Under the pieces are notes generated by a model. It did no database searches, was not told the origin of the DNA, and saw only the letters and a list, made by a program, of their open reading frames with translations. A stretch of DNA of 64,000 bases from positions 3,619,912-3,683,911 of the forward strand of contig CM026553.1 of assembly GCA_015143295.1 (NCBI GenBank). The letters are read 5' to 3'. The DNA comes from Tetracentron sinense. Its lineage: Eukaryota; Streptophyta; Magnoliopsida; Trochodendrales; Trochodendraceae. Position numbers and translations under genes: made by a program. Position 1 is the first letter of the stretch. Each line of letters begins with the position of its first letter. This document shows positions 33,538-45,415 of the stretch, piece after piece.

Positions 33538-35901
33538 TAGGGCTGTAAATGGACTATAAATGGACTGGATTTGGAGTAGATATTGGTATATCCGAATTCG
33601 TATTCGATTATATCTCGGGATATCCGAATAAATATCTGACGGATAGTGAAATATAATATCTGTATCCGACTCCGATCAAAATATCCAAATTCTGATAATA
33701 TCCGAATTATCCGATTATTTTTAAAAAATGAGACAATACATTTACACCCCTTGAGGTTTGACGAAAATACACAGACCCCTCAGTTTTCAAAAAATACATT
33801 AAGTACCCTTACTTTTTAAAATAATGGCAATTACACCCCCTTCATCAATTGACCGTTAGTCAACTCACAGAAATGTTGATGTATGCTGATGTCATGTGAT
33901 GAAGTATATAAAATTCCAAAATTGCCCCTCTAATTTTCGGAAAACACTATTCTTGCTCCGAAACACTATTTATTTAATATTTAAAAATCAGGTTCTCACC
34001 CATGAGGTTGCCATGTGTCCCTTTTGACACCCCTAAATCGTGGTTAAGATTCATCCACCCATCCTTGTTTTTTTTTTTTAATATTAATTCTTTTTTGAAA
34101 ATTAAAAAAAGAAGTAGAGTTTTTTTAATAATAAAAACAGTTTTTAAATACCACCCCTTGAGGTTGCCACGTGTCCGTTTTGACACCCCTTAACCATGGT
34201 TAAGATTCACCCACCCATCCTTGGCTCTTTTTAAAAATATTAATTCATTTTTGAAAAAAAAAAAAATAGAGTTTTTTAATATCACCCCTTGAGGTCGTCA
34301 CATGTCCCTTTTGACACCCCTTAACCGTGGTTAAGATTCACCCACCTATCCTTGGTTTTTTTTACATATTAATTTTTTTTTGAAACTTAAAAAAGAAATA
34401 GAGTTTTTTAATATTAAAAATAGTTTTTTAATATCACCCCTAGATGTTGCCACGTGTCCCTTTTGACACCCCTTAACCGTGGTTAAGATTCACCCACCCA
34501 TCCTTGGCTTTTAAAAAAAAATATTAATTCATTTTTGAAAATTAAAAAAAAAGAATTAGTTTTTTTAATATTAAAAACAGTTTCTTAATATCACCACTTG
34601 AGGTGCCCCCGTGTCCCTTTTGACACCCCTTAACCGTGGTTCAGATTCACCCCTTAACTTTCAAAAATGAAAAAATATTTAAAAAAGAAAAAAGAAAAAA
34701 CCAAGGTTGGGTGGATGAATCTTAACCACGGTTAAGGCGTGTCAAAAGGGACACGTGGCAACCTCAAGGGGTGATATTAAAAAACTGTTTTTAATATTAA
34801 AAAAACTCTTTTTCTTTTTAATTTTTGAAAAAAAATTAATATGTAAAAAAAAACCAAGGATAGATGGATGAATCTTAACCACGGTTAAGGGGTGTCAAAA
34901 GGAACACGTGACGACCTCAAGGGGTGATATTAAAAAACTCTAATTTTTTTCATTTTCAAAAATGAATTAATATTTTTTTAAAAAGCCAAGGATGGGTGGG
35001 TGAATCTTAACCATGGTTAAGGGGTGTCAAAAGGGACACGTGGCGACCTAAGGGGTGATATTAAAAAACTGTTTTTAATATTAAAAAAACAAATTTTTTA
35101 AAAAAAATTTTCAGAAAAGAATTAATATTAAAAAAAAAAAACAAGGATGGGTGGGTGAATCTTAACCATGGTTTAGGGGTGTCAAAAGGGACACGTGGTG
35201 ACCTCAAGGGGTGATATTAAAAATTTGTTTTTGATATTTAAGAAACTAATTTTTTTTAAAAAAAATTTTCAAACAAGAATTAATATTTGAAAAAAACAAG
35301 GTTGGGTGGGTGAATCTTAACCACGGTTAAGGGGTGTCAAAAGGGAAACGTGGCGACCTCATGGGTGAGAACCGGATTTTTAAATATTAAATAAATAGTG
35401 TTTTGGAGTAAGAATAGTGTTTTCTGAAAATTAGAGGGGTAATTTTGAAATTTTATATACTTTATCACATGACATCAGCATACATAAGCATTTCTGTGAG
35501 TTGACTAACAGTCAATTAATGGGGGGTTTCTAAGTGCCATTATTTTAAAAAGTAAGGGTACTTAATGTATTTTTTGAAAATTGAGGGGATCTATGTGTAT
35601 TTTCATCAAACCTCAGGGGGTGTAAATGTATTTTCTACTTTAAAATAATTTAAATAAACTAGTATTTAAAAAATGTAAAATATATAAAATTTTATTTAAA
35701 AAATATATTTTGAAGATTGTATTAATTTAATAAATTTAACGGATATTTATCAGATTGGATATACCATTATCCGAATCCGTATTTGATTATAAACAGATAG
35801 TGTTTTACCATCCGAATTCGCTCCGCTGGATACTTATTCGGATAGTTATCCTACTAAATAGATTCGGATACGAATAATATCGACATTTATTTATAGCCCT
35901 A
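33538..35901. mobile_element. hAT-like non-autonomous DNA transposon
   Basis: Terminal inverted repeats TAGGGCTGTAAAT (33538-33550) and, inverted, TAGGGCTATAAAT (ending at 35901) differ at one base. Subterminal regions on both sides are full of TATCCGAAT-type repeats, as common in hAT elements. The flanks GCCATAAC (33530-33537) and TCCACAAC (35902-35909) agree at six of eight bases, fitting an aged 8-bp hAT duplication. No transposase is encoded. Most of its length is a second, nested element at 33730-35638. Confidence 0.65.
33730..35638. mobile_element. Fold-back element with long inverted arms (nested)
   Basis: Two arms of about 930-950 bp are inverted copies of each other. The outer ends share ATACATTTACACCCC(T/C)TGAGGTTT, and inner parts match closely across AAGTACCCTTACTTT, GTTGACTAAC and TAGTGTTTT. 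Each arm holds about five units of roughly 140 bp with the core GACACCCCTTAACC(G/A)TGGTTAA and CCACGTGTCCC; the turning point is near 34670-34700. Flanks TTTAAAAAAT (33720-33729) and TTTAAAATAA (35639-35648) resemble a worn 9-10-bp duplication, which would suggest a Mutator-like fold-back element. No coding capacity. Confidence 0.75.
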
Positions 35902-36530
35902 TCCACAACCCATTCTCTTATGTTGATTGGGCAGGCAATCTAGATGACAAATGCTCTACGAAGAGCAAATCTTCTAATCGGCCCCTACTACCAATTTTGG
36001 TATTAGGGGCCCACATAGTCAATTGAGTTGTGTTACATGGTTATACCTCAAATAGCATTAACAATTCCTCATTTAATGAGCTGTTAAAGTTCCAGCCAGA
36101 TAATAAAAACGTAAATTCACTATTTATTTGTCTTTGGCTTTTTTCAAACAAAAACCTATCTTTTCAATTATTTATAAATACCCTTTTTTTTCTTTTTCTT
36201 TTTTGTATTATACCCATTAACTCGTATGCAGTTGGATTTATAGAATGGGAGCATGGAATTGTTAATTCCATCCCATAATTTCAATTCCATTGTTTAGGCA
36301 CATTATAGTGAGGGTAGAATTAGAATTCTCTAATTCCATAAGGAATTGAAGCACTGATTTCAAAGCAAAATTTGTGGAATCCGATTACTTGTTGAAGAGG
36401 TCTTATTTGACAAATCAACGCTGATGTGGAATTGGAAAAAGAGAGAGAGCCCGACGGTTTCATCTCTTCACATTATCTCTCTTCGTGCTTCAACACTCGC
36501 CTGAAAAAGATCACCCACAGATGCCGACGA
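35902..36530. other. Intergenic sequence with a possible MITE relic
   Basis: No gene is seen. Around 36240-36350 GGAATTGTTAATTCCATCCC, CAATTCCATTG and TCTAATTCCATAAGGAATTG form several small inverted motifs, as often seen at the ends of small plant MITEs, but no clean ends were found. Confidence 0.35.
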
Positions 36531-36546
36531 AGAACTCGCAGTCTAG
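36531..36546 (+). other. Possible first coding exon with splice donor
   Basis: ATGCCGACGAAGAACT follows a leader-like stretch and, after TCGCAGTCTAG, meets a strong donor GTAAGGTG. A pyrimidine-rich TTCTTCTTCTTCC tract follows, as in the first intron of many plant genes. Only 8-9 codons are involved and no second exon was recognised downstream, so this may be a captured gene fragment, the start of an unrecognised gene, or chance. The exon end is approximate (about 36556). Confidence 0.25.
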
Positions 36547-36779
36547 GTAAGGTGATAAATTTTTTCCTTTCTCTTCTTCTTCTTCTTCCTCTATCCTCCG
36601 AGGGTTTTCATCTCTCAATTCTCTTTCAAATCTACGGATTCAATGTCCGAGGGTTTCCAATTCTCCATTGATGTTGTGGATTTGATCAGATCTTTACAAA
36701 GTAAAATCTATAAGATGAAAAAGGGAGAAAAAGAAATCAATAACAGAGGGAAGTGACACAACAGAAGGACGTTTTTATT

Positions 36780-38048
36780 TTAATCCAGTACCCTTTGTAT
36801 AACTAATTCCAAAGGGGATGACTGTTGAGCCTTCGCGAAATATTCTTGTGAAAGATTAAATTTTTGCTGGAGAGATCTTTTCTTAATGATCAGAGGAATA
36901 TGATCTTCTTCTTCCTCTTTGTCGTTAGGATTCTTATTCTTTTTGAAAGGAGGGAATGAAGGGATCTGCATAAGACAAATAGAGTTGAAAGATTACAAAT
37001 ATGAGAATATGAATTATACATCGAATAAAAAGTAAAGTATATAAAATATACTTATAGTTGAACCTTTTGACCTCGTCCTAGATGAAGGACCAAGAAACAT
37101 CCAAGGCTGAGTCATGGGAATTATTTTTCTCTTTAATTGAAAGTTTTTCACAAAATGTTTTACTTGAGGAGCTGGTGATGAGGAAGCTTCTTTCTCAGCT
37201 TTCCACTTTCTACCTGTTCCCAGAGGCGACTTTAGTCCTTTCTATTCATCCATCAGTAAAGATACTGGCTGACAGATCATCCTCGAAAGTTCAACAAAAG
37301 TCTTGAAGGCGAAAAAGCAAGCCTTCCAATAGGACTAGTAGTTGTGAGTGCATCGTCCAACCCTTTGCTCACCGGCTATATGGAAATTAGTAATATTTGG
37401 CCTCAACTCTTGGGCCCATGTATCTAAAATAAAATTTTTCATGATTTGTTTCATTGAAATTAACTTTGCAGTCGGTTCGGGAACGCCCTGATCTATACCG
37501 AATTGCCTCATGCCTATGTGCGGATTATAGGAAACTACCATGAAATTGTTTGTTCTGCTGTGGTTAAGGCTAAAAAATCCTATCAGATTTGTTTTTGATA
37601 CAAAAGCAAAACAATCAAATTTCTTCAAGGAAATCTTCTTCTTACCTTCGACTGACATGTCCACGATCTTTAAAGGGGATTGTGAGTGAAAGAATAGCCT
37701 TTCAACACCTTTGATGGACCATATATACGGTCTATAAACAAAAGTTGATTCTTTGTCAAGGAAATCTGATAATATACTTCCTTTCTTGGGCACAGAGCCC
37801 ATCTCCATGCTCTGAACTTTAAATTTATGTTCTTTAAAGGTTTAAACTCCTTGGGGAGTGGGTGCGTACTGAGGAAAGCGTGTATGTACAAAGGTTTCAA
37901 TATTGTATTGGCCAGCTGACAGTGATGAAGGGATTGATAATAAACGCAATAAATACAAAGGATTGCATCTGATGGTCAATATGAAATCTTGAACCATCAT
38001 TTCCGTAAAAGCTGATAAATGGATTTGATTGACGTCATGGACTGACAA
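36780..38048 (-). pseudogene. Plant mobile domain (PMD) gene remnant
   Basis: On the minus strand 37842-38048 and 37335-37808 carry pieces typical of the aminotransferase-like plant mobile domain: ILTIRCNPLYL, FETFVHTRFPQYAPTPQG-like text in the first, and YNPHIGMRQFGIDQGVPEP with a later RPNITNF in the second. These are in different frames with shifts between them. A Lys/Glu-rich tail at 36780-36971 may be its C-terminal region. PMD proteins occur both as host factors (silencing, cell division) and inside transposons. No LTR or terminal repeat was found around this copy. Confidence 0.5.
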
Positions 38049-39645
38049 GCCATCTCAAAAGCAGAGATATTCTGAACGACAAAGATACATTATAGTGCAA
38101 TATGGTACATTTTGATACGTCGATACATTTCTGATACATTTTTGATATATTTTGATAAATCTAATATAATTCGATACATTTCTGATACATTCTGATATTT
38201 TGATGTATTTGATACATTCTAATACATGTTCTAATATGATTTGAAGGCTTCTGATTGCTTGCGCGGACGTCTTAAAAAGATGATAAATTTCGTCACCTTT
38301 ATAAGCAGGGGCTAAATGTTGATAATAGAAAATGATGTATTGACATGTGGAAGCTATTTCCTAGTCAAATAAGAATTTGAACTAGTTGGAAGCCATGTGA
38401 ATAAAGATTATGATGATCTGGAAGGTTTAGATACCTTAAAGTATGCCACGTTCGAGAATAAGTTCCGGACTCATAGCACACTAGTTCACTCACTATGCCT
38501 TCGTGACTGAAGTAGTTGAGTATTCAATAGATGATATGATCAAAGGAATAGATTTTGATCAACTGATAAGCTTTCAAAATCTGTTAAAAAGTTCAAAGGC
38601 GACACATACTCCGTCATAGCCAAATTCGTCCTTGGTAAGATTTCAGTAGAATCAGATTATTGAATATTTTCTAACGCTATTATGATATTCTATTCTTCAA
38701 GACAGGTCTTGAATCAATGGCGTTGCAAGCTTATGCTGATCAAAAGCTCGAATGAGTCATACTCCGTTGAGACGAAAAAGGTAGTTACCGATTCAGCCTC
38801 GTCTCCGTAGGGATTCGGTGGATTCAGATCACCATGTACCCTATTGCCTTATCAAGGTGTAAAAGTACTGATTACATTCCTCATGGGAATGAGCTTGTGT
38901 GTTCCTCTCATCTCCTATTCCAACAAAGTATGAATTACTTCCTGGGGTGACAATCAGGAAGGAATTCTGTGATGTATCTTGCCCCATATTCTTGTGGGCT
39001 ATTGGAGGAAAACACGGTCTCCATAATCTCATTCTCTCGTACTAGATGATTGAGGTTTGACAATGGATATCGCATCCACCATGAGAATAGTGCCCTCATC
39101 CAGCACTTATGATTTCTCTAGACAAGGTATCCCAAAGGCATATGACCTGCCTTTGGTGTACGATGATTTACATATATATGTGTGTGTGTGTGTGTATCTG
39201 GGGAGGGATTATGAGATGTGGTTTGGAGGGCTAGGAGAGAATTTGTTAAAGTATATAAACTCCTTGAGAAAGTTTACTCTTTTAACCTTTGAAGAATGCA
39301 TCCAAATGATTGTTTTCGGTCATGACAATTCATATGATTAAACTATAGTTAAAGGTGAGTTACGGTGGTTTTGATGAGCTAACAACTCTTTCTCAATAGA
39401 ACACGTTTTACTTAACAGATAGGATCCCTTGAACAGATGTAGGTTCCTTTTAACAGAATACATTCATTTGTTAATAGAATGACTCTATTTAACGGAATAA
39501 CAGTTGACATGTGTCAGAATTAGTTATCTGTCACATTAGAGATATTTGGATAAGAGATATTAGTTAAACTCAGAATATTCTCTATAAATACGGAATACTC
39601 GTATGAATTGAAAAAGAAAACTGTACAAGATTCAAGAGATCTTCT
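38049..39645. other. Non-coding region left of the second Tekay element
   Basis: No supported gene. At 38095-38230 GATACATT(T/C)(C/T)TGATA repeats form a short degenerate array. A (TG)n run lies at 39179-39195. At 39585-39600 CTATAAATACGG looks like an LTR promoter, and repeated TTTAACAGAATAC/TTAACGGAATAA motifs lie upstream (39410-39510); this may be the end of an older LTR. The frame at 39057-39341 has no recognisable similarity. Confidence 0.35.
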
Positions 39646-39867
39646 TGTAACGACCCCAAAACCCCACCTTGGTCTGATAGGACTTTAGGTCCGCCACATT
39701 ACTTATCCCTGCTTAATCTTCATAGCAATAAGGCAAACAAAAAGATAATTCTCTCCAAAATAGTAACTATAAACTTTCTTTTAGTATAAAAAGATCCATC
39801 CAAATGTCATCAATTGATATATCCACAATCCATAACATAACTAAAGTAACATTTGCTAATGAGTCTG
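39646..39867 (-). mobile_element. 3' LTR of Tekay element 2, distal end fragment
   Basis: TGTAACGACCCC opens on the plus map, so the minus-strand LTR ends GGGGTCGTTACA, as in many Tekay LTRs. Only 222 bp lie here; the rest of the LTR (59563-62019) is separated by the 19.7-kb Tat insertion. Confidence 0.7.
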
Positions 39868-40040
39868 TGAGCGCAAAATTTGTTCTTTGCTTATCAAATT
39901 TCCTCTATTGTTGTATGGAGTTTATTGTTTGATGTGGAGACTATCCTTCCAGTCTGAGTAAACTTAGACTGTTAACTTACCTTCCCTATATTGAGGAAGA
40001 ACCTCTGATTAAGATGAAGAATAAAAAGAAGAACATGATA

Positions 40041-40069
40041 TTGAATAAACTTATTTTTATTTATTCAAT
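40041..40069. terminator. Poly(A)-signal palindrome in Tat LTR
   Basis: TTGAATAAA and its inverse TTTATTCAA flank a 10-base AT spacer. The palindrome puts AATAAA on both strands, a fitting poly(A) signal for LTR transcripts. An equivalent lies at 57058-57086 in the 5' LTR. Confidence 0.5.
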
Positions 40070-40285
40070 GGGGTTGCCCAATTCCCATGTAGGCGTTACA
40101 AGTGTCTCATTGAGGTCTTTTCAAGAAAAGAAAAAGAATGGTGGCCATATATGAGGGCTCACCTTATATTCTCCATATCGTGGAGTTTTCTTCTTCACTT
40201 GCTTGAAGGGGAGTAGAGAGTTTTCTCTTTCTTTCTTTCTGTCTTTCTTTGTATTGTTCTTGTTTTCTTTTATGTTTCTTCCGTT

Positions 40286-40309
40286 GTGTGTTTCTTGTGA
40301 GAAACACAC
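40286..40309. promoter_or_regulatory. Perfect 10-bp-stem hairpin just after the Tat TATA box
   Basis: GTGTGTTTCT and AGAAACACAC enclose the loop TGTG. It is conserved without change in the 5' LTR (57297-57320). On the minus strand it begins directly downstream of the TATA box, so it would lie around or just before the transcript start. Confidence 0.65.
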
Positions 40310-40310
40310 C

Positions 40311-40319
40311 TTTTATAGG
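40311..40319 (-). promoter_or_regulatory. TATA box of Tat 3' LTR
   Basis: Minus-strand CCTATAAAAGG. The 5' LTR copy reads CCCATAAAAGG (57320-57331), one base away from the consensus. Confidence 0.65.
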
Positions 40320-40735
40320 TTTTGAGGGAGTCCTTTTCTTAGGACTCCCTCTTTGACTCCCTTATTTTAGGAAAGTCAAATGGGGTTTTCCTCTTAGAGG
40401 ATGTCAGCTCACAGCTTTCCCTTATCTGGGAGAGTCTTTGAGTTCAAGAGAATTCTCTTCTTTTGAGGACTCGTATACCAGGTTTCCTCTTTTGGGAGGA
40501 ATCCTAATACTTTTCGAAAAGGAGGATGTTTAATCACATCCTTTCCTAGGATATAGGACATAGGCCTAATCCTAAAATAATCATGGGAGTGTCATGTGAC
40601 ATCCCATGAGATTTTAAAAGAGGGGATCCTTATCTTGGGATCCCCCCACAGCTTGACAGAGAATCCTTTTTATTAAGGATTCTCTACCCCATGACAGTTA
40701 AATACTGGTTGTCAGCTGGGACAGACTGTCCTAGG

Positions 40736-41633
40736 TTAGTCCACAGACCAGGAGGAGACCATAAGTCTCAACCACGGATCAAAGGATGAGACCACAGGTC
40801 TCAAGCATGGACCATAAGGTGAGACCACAGGTCTCAACCACGGATCACCAGGTGAGACCATTGGTCTCAACCACAGACCACAACGTGAGACCACAAGTCT
40901 TAACCACGGATCACCAAGTGAGACCATTGGTCTCAACCACGGACCACAAGGTGAGACCACAGGTCTCAACCATGGATCACCAGGCGAGACCATTGGTCTC
41001 AACCACGGACCACAAGGTGAGACCTACCATTGGTCTCAACCACGAACCACAAGGTGAGACCATAGGTCTCAACCACGGATCACCAGGTGAGACCATTGGT
41101 CTCAACCATGGACCACAAGGTGAGACCACAAGTCTCAGCCACGGATCACCAGGCGAGACCATTGGCCTCAACCCCGGACCACAAGGTGAGACCACAGGTC
41201 TCAACCACGGATCAACAGGTGAGACCATTGGTCTCAACCACAGACCATAAGGTGAGACCACATGTCTCAACCACGGATCACCCAGTGAGACCATTGGTCT
41301 CAACTACGGACCAACCACAGATCTCAACCACGGACCACAAGGTGAGACCATTGGTCTCAACCACAGACCATAAGGTGAGACCACATGTCTCAACCACGGA
41401 TCACCCAGTGAGACCATTGGTCTCAACTACGGACCAACCACAGATCTCAACCACGGACCACAAGGTGAGACCATTGGTCTCAACCACAGACCACAAGGTG
41501 AGACCACAAGTCTCAACCACGGATCACTAGGTGTCATCATTGGTCTCAACCATGGACCACAAGCTGAGACCATAGGTCTCAACCACGGATCACCAGGTGA
41601 GACATTGGTCTCAACCACGGACCACAAGGTGGT
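40736..41633. repeat. 33-bp palindromic minisatellite in Tat U3, 3' LTR copy
   Basis: About 27 units alternate between two forms that share AACCACGGA: one reads ATCACCAGGTGAGACCATTG then GTCTC, the other CCACAAGGTGAGACCACAG then GTCTC. Each unit holds a GAGACC-GGTCTC inverted repeat. Because 33 is a multiple of three, long frames open on both strands; they are not genes. Confidence 0.93.
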
Positions 41634-42065
41634 GCCTGTGGCTTGGGTTAGATCCAGGACATTATATTTGATCCGTGAGGACTTATCCTCCGGAATTGGA
41701 CACGTGTCAGTCTCTCGGAGGCCGACACTAAATATGATCTGTGTTGGATCCGTAAGGTTTTGTCCTCACGGACATGCCACATGTCAGCCTAATGAAGGCC
41801 AACACTGAAGGTTGGATCCATGAGGTTTTGGTCCTCATGGATAAACATGTTTCAGCCTAATGAAAGCTGACACCAAATATTGGATCCGTGGGGTTCTGTC
41901 CCCACGGATGAATATGTGTCAGCCTCTCGGAGGCCAATAGTTAATATTAGATCCGTGAGGTTTTTGCCTCATGGATGCATTATGTATCAATCCTTTTGGG
42001 AGTTACCACTTAGGGTGGATCCGTGAGGTTTATCCTTACGGATCAACCCTACCCTAGCTGGGTAG
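41634..42065. repeat. U3 hairpin repeats with (A/G)TCCGTG(A/G)GG stems
   Basis: Five units of about 85-90 bp each hold GGATCCGTGAGG or GGATCCGTGGGG, a short T-rich loop and the inverted CCTCACGGAT or CCCCACGGAT. Between them lies a second hairpin, GTGTCAGCCT(C/A)...GAGGC(T/C)GACAC. The 5' LTR has the same series at 58972-59400. Confidence 0.85.
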
Positions 42066-42219
42066 CATGATGTTAGCCATTAGCATTTAATACTGACAGC
42101 TAAAGGTACTGCGCGTGCCACAGGCTCTCGTGAACCCAAACTCTCTCCGGAAGACTGTGATCAGGTGTGTGTCATTGCACACACACCTGGGCAATGGACG
42201 GTGAGATTTTCACTGCCCA

Positions 42220-42940
42220 CAAATGTCCCTCAGGATCTAGATGGTTGGAAATAATCCATCCATTTGGATCCTAATTCCTGGCAATGATGGTGGAGGGGCG
42301 TAACCTCTCCACTGACGGTTTTAATGGGAGACCTCATGATGAGGTCAATCTTGCCATTAAGGCTAAAACGACAGGGAATATCCCTGCCATCTGGACCGTC
42401 CATTTTGAAACAGATGGTCAGGATGAGTCAAAAGACAACCTTTATAAGGATGCCTTAGGCTTGGGGAAGACACTTTGTCTTCTCCAACCCTCCGAACCCA
42501 GAAATCTTTGAGTTCAAAGCATCCTTTTTTTTTTTCTTTCAAGAAAGATTTTCTTTCTTTCTTCTCATTTTTCTTCATTTTAAGGTGAGATTTTCACCCT
42601 AATTACGGTTAATAGGGGGAAGAACCAATATTCTTTCCCGCTTTTTATTTACCGAGGATCGGAATGAGGATTTCAAACCTCATTCGAATGGATTGGGTGC
42701 CCATTTAGGCATCCCTTGGATCTTTTTGATCTTGAGATCCCTTGAAATGCGATTTTTTCGTATTTTCTCGGTTTTCTCAAGATTAAGGAGTCTTGGGATG
42801 CCCTTTTGGGCTCTTTGTATTTTCTGGCAGGAATTCCGGTTCCATTGTCGGAATCCTTGAGTTCTCCGATCATGGGAAACTAGACTGGAAACTCACTGCC
42901 CATGGTTTATGGCCACGGACAGCTTGCCCACAGGACTTGT
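42220..42940. other. Region between 3' LTR and PMD gene leader
   Basis: Next to the LTR, minus-strand CTGAGGGACATTTG precedes TGGGCAGTG and is the best polypurine-tract candidate (plus 42220-42235). The remaining bases hold T-rich and CTTTC-rich tracts (42520-42560) but no domain. It would form the upstream region of the antisense PMD gene on the plus strand. Confidence 0.5.
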
Positions 42941-43400
42941 TAGTGAGCCCTAAAAATTGATCCGTGTGATTCCGTCCACGGATGCTCTCAGATTTCCTGG
43001 ATTTTTATCCATGGATATTTTGAGTTTCCGTGGATATGTTCCACGGACCGATTGCCCACAGGACCTTAGTCCGTGAGCCTAACATTGTCCGTGGATTTTA
43101 CCCATGGATGCTTTTAATATTCACGGACCTTGTCTATGAATATTTTGAGTGTCCGTGGATATTTTCCACTGATGAAACATTCAAAAGGCTTATAACCCCA
43201 ATATTAAAAACTGTTTATCCGTGGAATTTTCCACGGATTCAATTTTACTTTCATGAGCTTTTTTCCTTGAAAAGAAAATTAAGTATCCGTGGATATCTTC
43301 CATGGATAGGCCATTCTTGCGACCTTAGTTCCCGGGTCGGGAGACTTTATCCGTGGATTTTCCCACAGATCTTATCCTTAGCATTTGTCCTTAGACATTT
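42941..43400. repeat. TCCGTGGA hairpin array upstream of PMD gene
   Basis: About ten variants of TCCGTGGAT or TCCACGGAT, often paired as stem and inverse across a loop of 5-10 bases (for example TTTCCGTGGATATGTTCCAC at 43025), lie 40-60 bp apart. The CCGTGG core is the same as in the U3 repeats and the Gag leader repeats of this element. Confidence 0.8.
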
Positions 43401-43699
43401 GCTATGATGAATACTCATGGGCATTTGCCCTAACAAAACCCTTAGAGTGATTGCTTCTTTTAAGCAATTATTTTTAGATGCATGCTTTAAGTAAGACACC
43501 CAAGCTTCACAGACTTGGATTTTATCCTAAGTCTGTAATTGATCCATATTATAATCAATTAATAAACATTTCAAATTATCAAGGCGGGTGTATATTCCCA
43601 ACTAAAGGCTCATTTTTGACCACTTAATCTGAAATTCATAAGATTCAATTCCTTTTGAACTGAATCATTTTGCATGTCTTGTCTTCCTTATTTTGCAGA

Positions 43700-45415
43700 A
43701 TGGCTGGCGTACCGAGATATTTCCACAAAACTGAGAACCTTCGTCTTGTTGATACTGATGAGGATGACAAGAATGGGGCGAGTCTGAATCGCCAACTGGA
43801 GATCATGGGAGAGTTTGGGGTAGAGGACGTTGAGTCGCTTCCCGTCACAGATCCAAGAGAATGGGTACTCAATCGAAGGATACCTGTATGCATTTATGAT
43901 GTTGAGAAAGGTCTAATAGGCAACAAATCGGTCTCCGATGAAAGTTATCTAACACCTTCTCATGCCGCAGTGGACCCAATAGGTGGAGAGCCAGAGAGGG
44001 TACTAAAGGAAGTCTTCCCCATTTTGATGACACGGACAGATGACGTTTGTTGGGACACCTCCATGCTTATCAGGAGTTGCTCTACAGTTGACGGCCAGAA
44101 TTTATGACCATCATGGGTTTATGACGTATATGTCCGCTTCCGTGATGAACTGACAACTCTGAGCATTCGAGGAGCAGTTGGACTTGCAAGATACAAGTAC
44201 AAAAGAGATGTCCTTCTATTCCGCAGCCTGCTCAACCACTGGTGTGTTGAGACCAACACATTTCATATGGCCTGGGGGGAAATCAGACTTTTCATTCACC
44301 CGATGAATCGCATTTCGGGGCTGCTGGTCAGCGGAGCCTTCTATGATGAGTTCAACCTGTTCAATAACGTTCTGTATTCAAAGAACGTTTTCGCCTGTAC
44401 CAGAGAGTTGTACAGGGTTTATAACGCCCTTCCGAGAGTAAATTCAGATAGAGTGATACCCATTATTGATTTGGGTAAAGCTCCTGCCATTGAAGAAGTT
44501 GAAGAAGTAGCGCCGAGTAAAGGTACAAAGGTGGCACGCAAAGTGAGTAGGGTTACCCTCAAGCAATGGTTGGGGTATTTTTTCAAGGGAGAACCATATG
44601 CGTACTCCAAGCCAACTTACATTACTCCATCGAATGAAGAAATCAGAAATTCTGAGATCAAGACCAGTGATGGTGTCTGCAGAGAAGGTTATTTCGTTGC
44701 CTTCTTATCCTGTTGGTTGTGCAGCTTTGTTCTGCCTTCCCGCAGAGGAGAAGTAATTCACCCCGAAACATTTGTGGCAGCTGGCAGGATGGTGACTGAC
44801 GTGAGGCATACCCTACTCATCCCAATGATGGCGTCATTATACAGAGAGATGGGGGTCATCGCCCAGAGTGAATACCCGGGTCACAATTTAGCCCAAGGTC
44901 CTTTCCAGTACCTATTTGGCTGGATCGGTTAGTATTTCTCTTCTTCTTATCCGAGACGGATAGTCACTGAAGCGGAGATGGATCTACCATATTAGGTATA
45001 TATAGCGGGTCAGACGCCGGCCAAGTATCGTTCCTGGGAGTCAATCAAGCACATGTTCGCCACTCCTGGTCTTTACAGAGCTCGTCTTTTTAAAGGAACT
45101 TCTGAGCTGGCAGGGGACAACTACTTGGTAGATGACATAAACTTGGGCTACTCCGGTAGGGACTTCTTAATGATGATTAGTCTTCGTCTAGCCAAGTTAC
45201 TATGGCAACTCGGCAAAGAATGCTTTGTGGAACCCTACTACCCGAGCAGATTCGGTCGATAATTTGGGTATGACGAAGCAAAACCACCTGCACTGGAGGC
45301 CGTTGATCATACTTTGGCCGATTTCCATCGAATCAAACAAGAGTGGAATCATTTGATTCGCATCGATACAAGGTTTTTTTTCCCCCTCAAGCACAGGAAG
45401 GTAGACCTTCACTGA
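43700..45415 (+). pseudogene. Antisense PMD gene, main domain
   Basis: This is the aminotransferase-like plant mobile domain, opposite in sense to the Tat element. TTTTGCAG ends at 43697, an intron acceptor just before ATG 43700. One frame runs for 571 codons: N-terminal acidic part (VDTDEDDKNG), then LLNHWCVETNTFHMAWGEI (about 44230), TLKQWLGYFF, FVAFLSCWLCSFVLPS, PFQYLFGWIG and YYPSRFGR-stop-FGYDEAKPP, the last matching the YxPhRxxrQFGxDQ signature. Stops at 44105, 44930, 44993 and 45260 each fit one C-to-T change (CGA, CAG, CAG, CAA). TGA at 45413 may be natural or a further CGA change. PMD function is not settled; some host copies help silence transposons. Confidence 0.82.

Larger units (their letters stand above)
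39868..42219 (-). mobile_element. 3' LTR of the large Tat element (2,352 bp)
   Basis: It runs from TGAGCGCAAAATTTG to TCACTGCCCA. On the minus strand: U3 hairpin repeats (41634-42065), the 33-bp minisatellite (40736-41633), a TATA box (40311-40319), a 24-bp hairpin in early R, and an AATAAA-bearing palindrome (40041-40069). It is 327 bp shorter than the 5' LTR, close to ten 33-bp units. Confidence 0.85.

Noticed and set aside
33974..34193. Short frames in the fold-back arms
   Set aside because: They are frames across homopolymer-rich tandem units and appear on both strands.
39057..39341. 94-codon plus-strand frame
   Set aside because: It crosses a (TG)n run, has no recognised domain and no support from any repeat copy in the window.
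40736..41633. Long open frames on both strands, up to about 150 codons
   Set aside because: They arise from a 33-bp repeat, a multiple of three that keeps frames open; no start context, no conserved domain, and the array varies in unit number between the LTRs.
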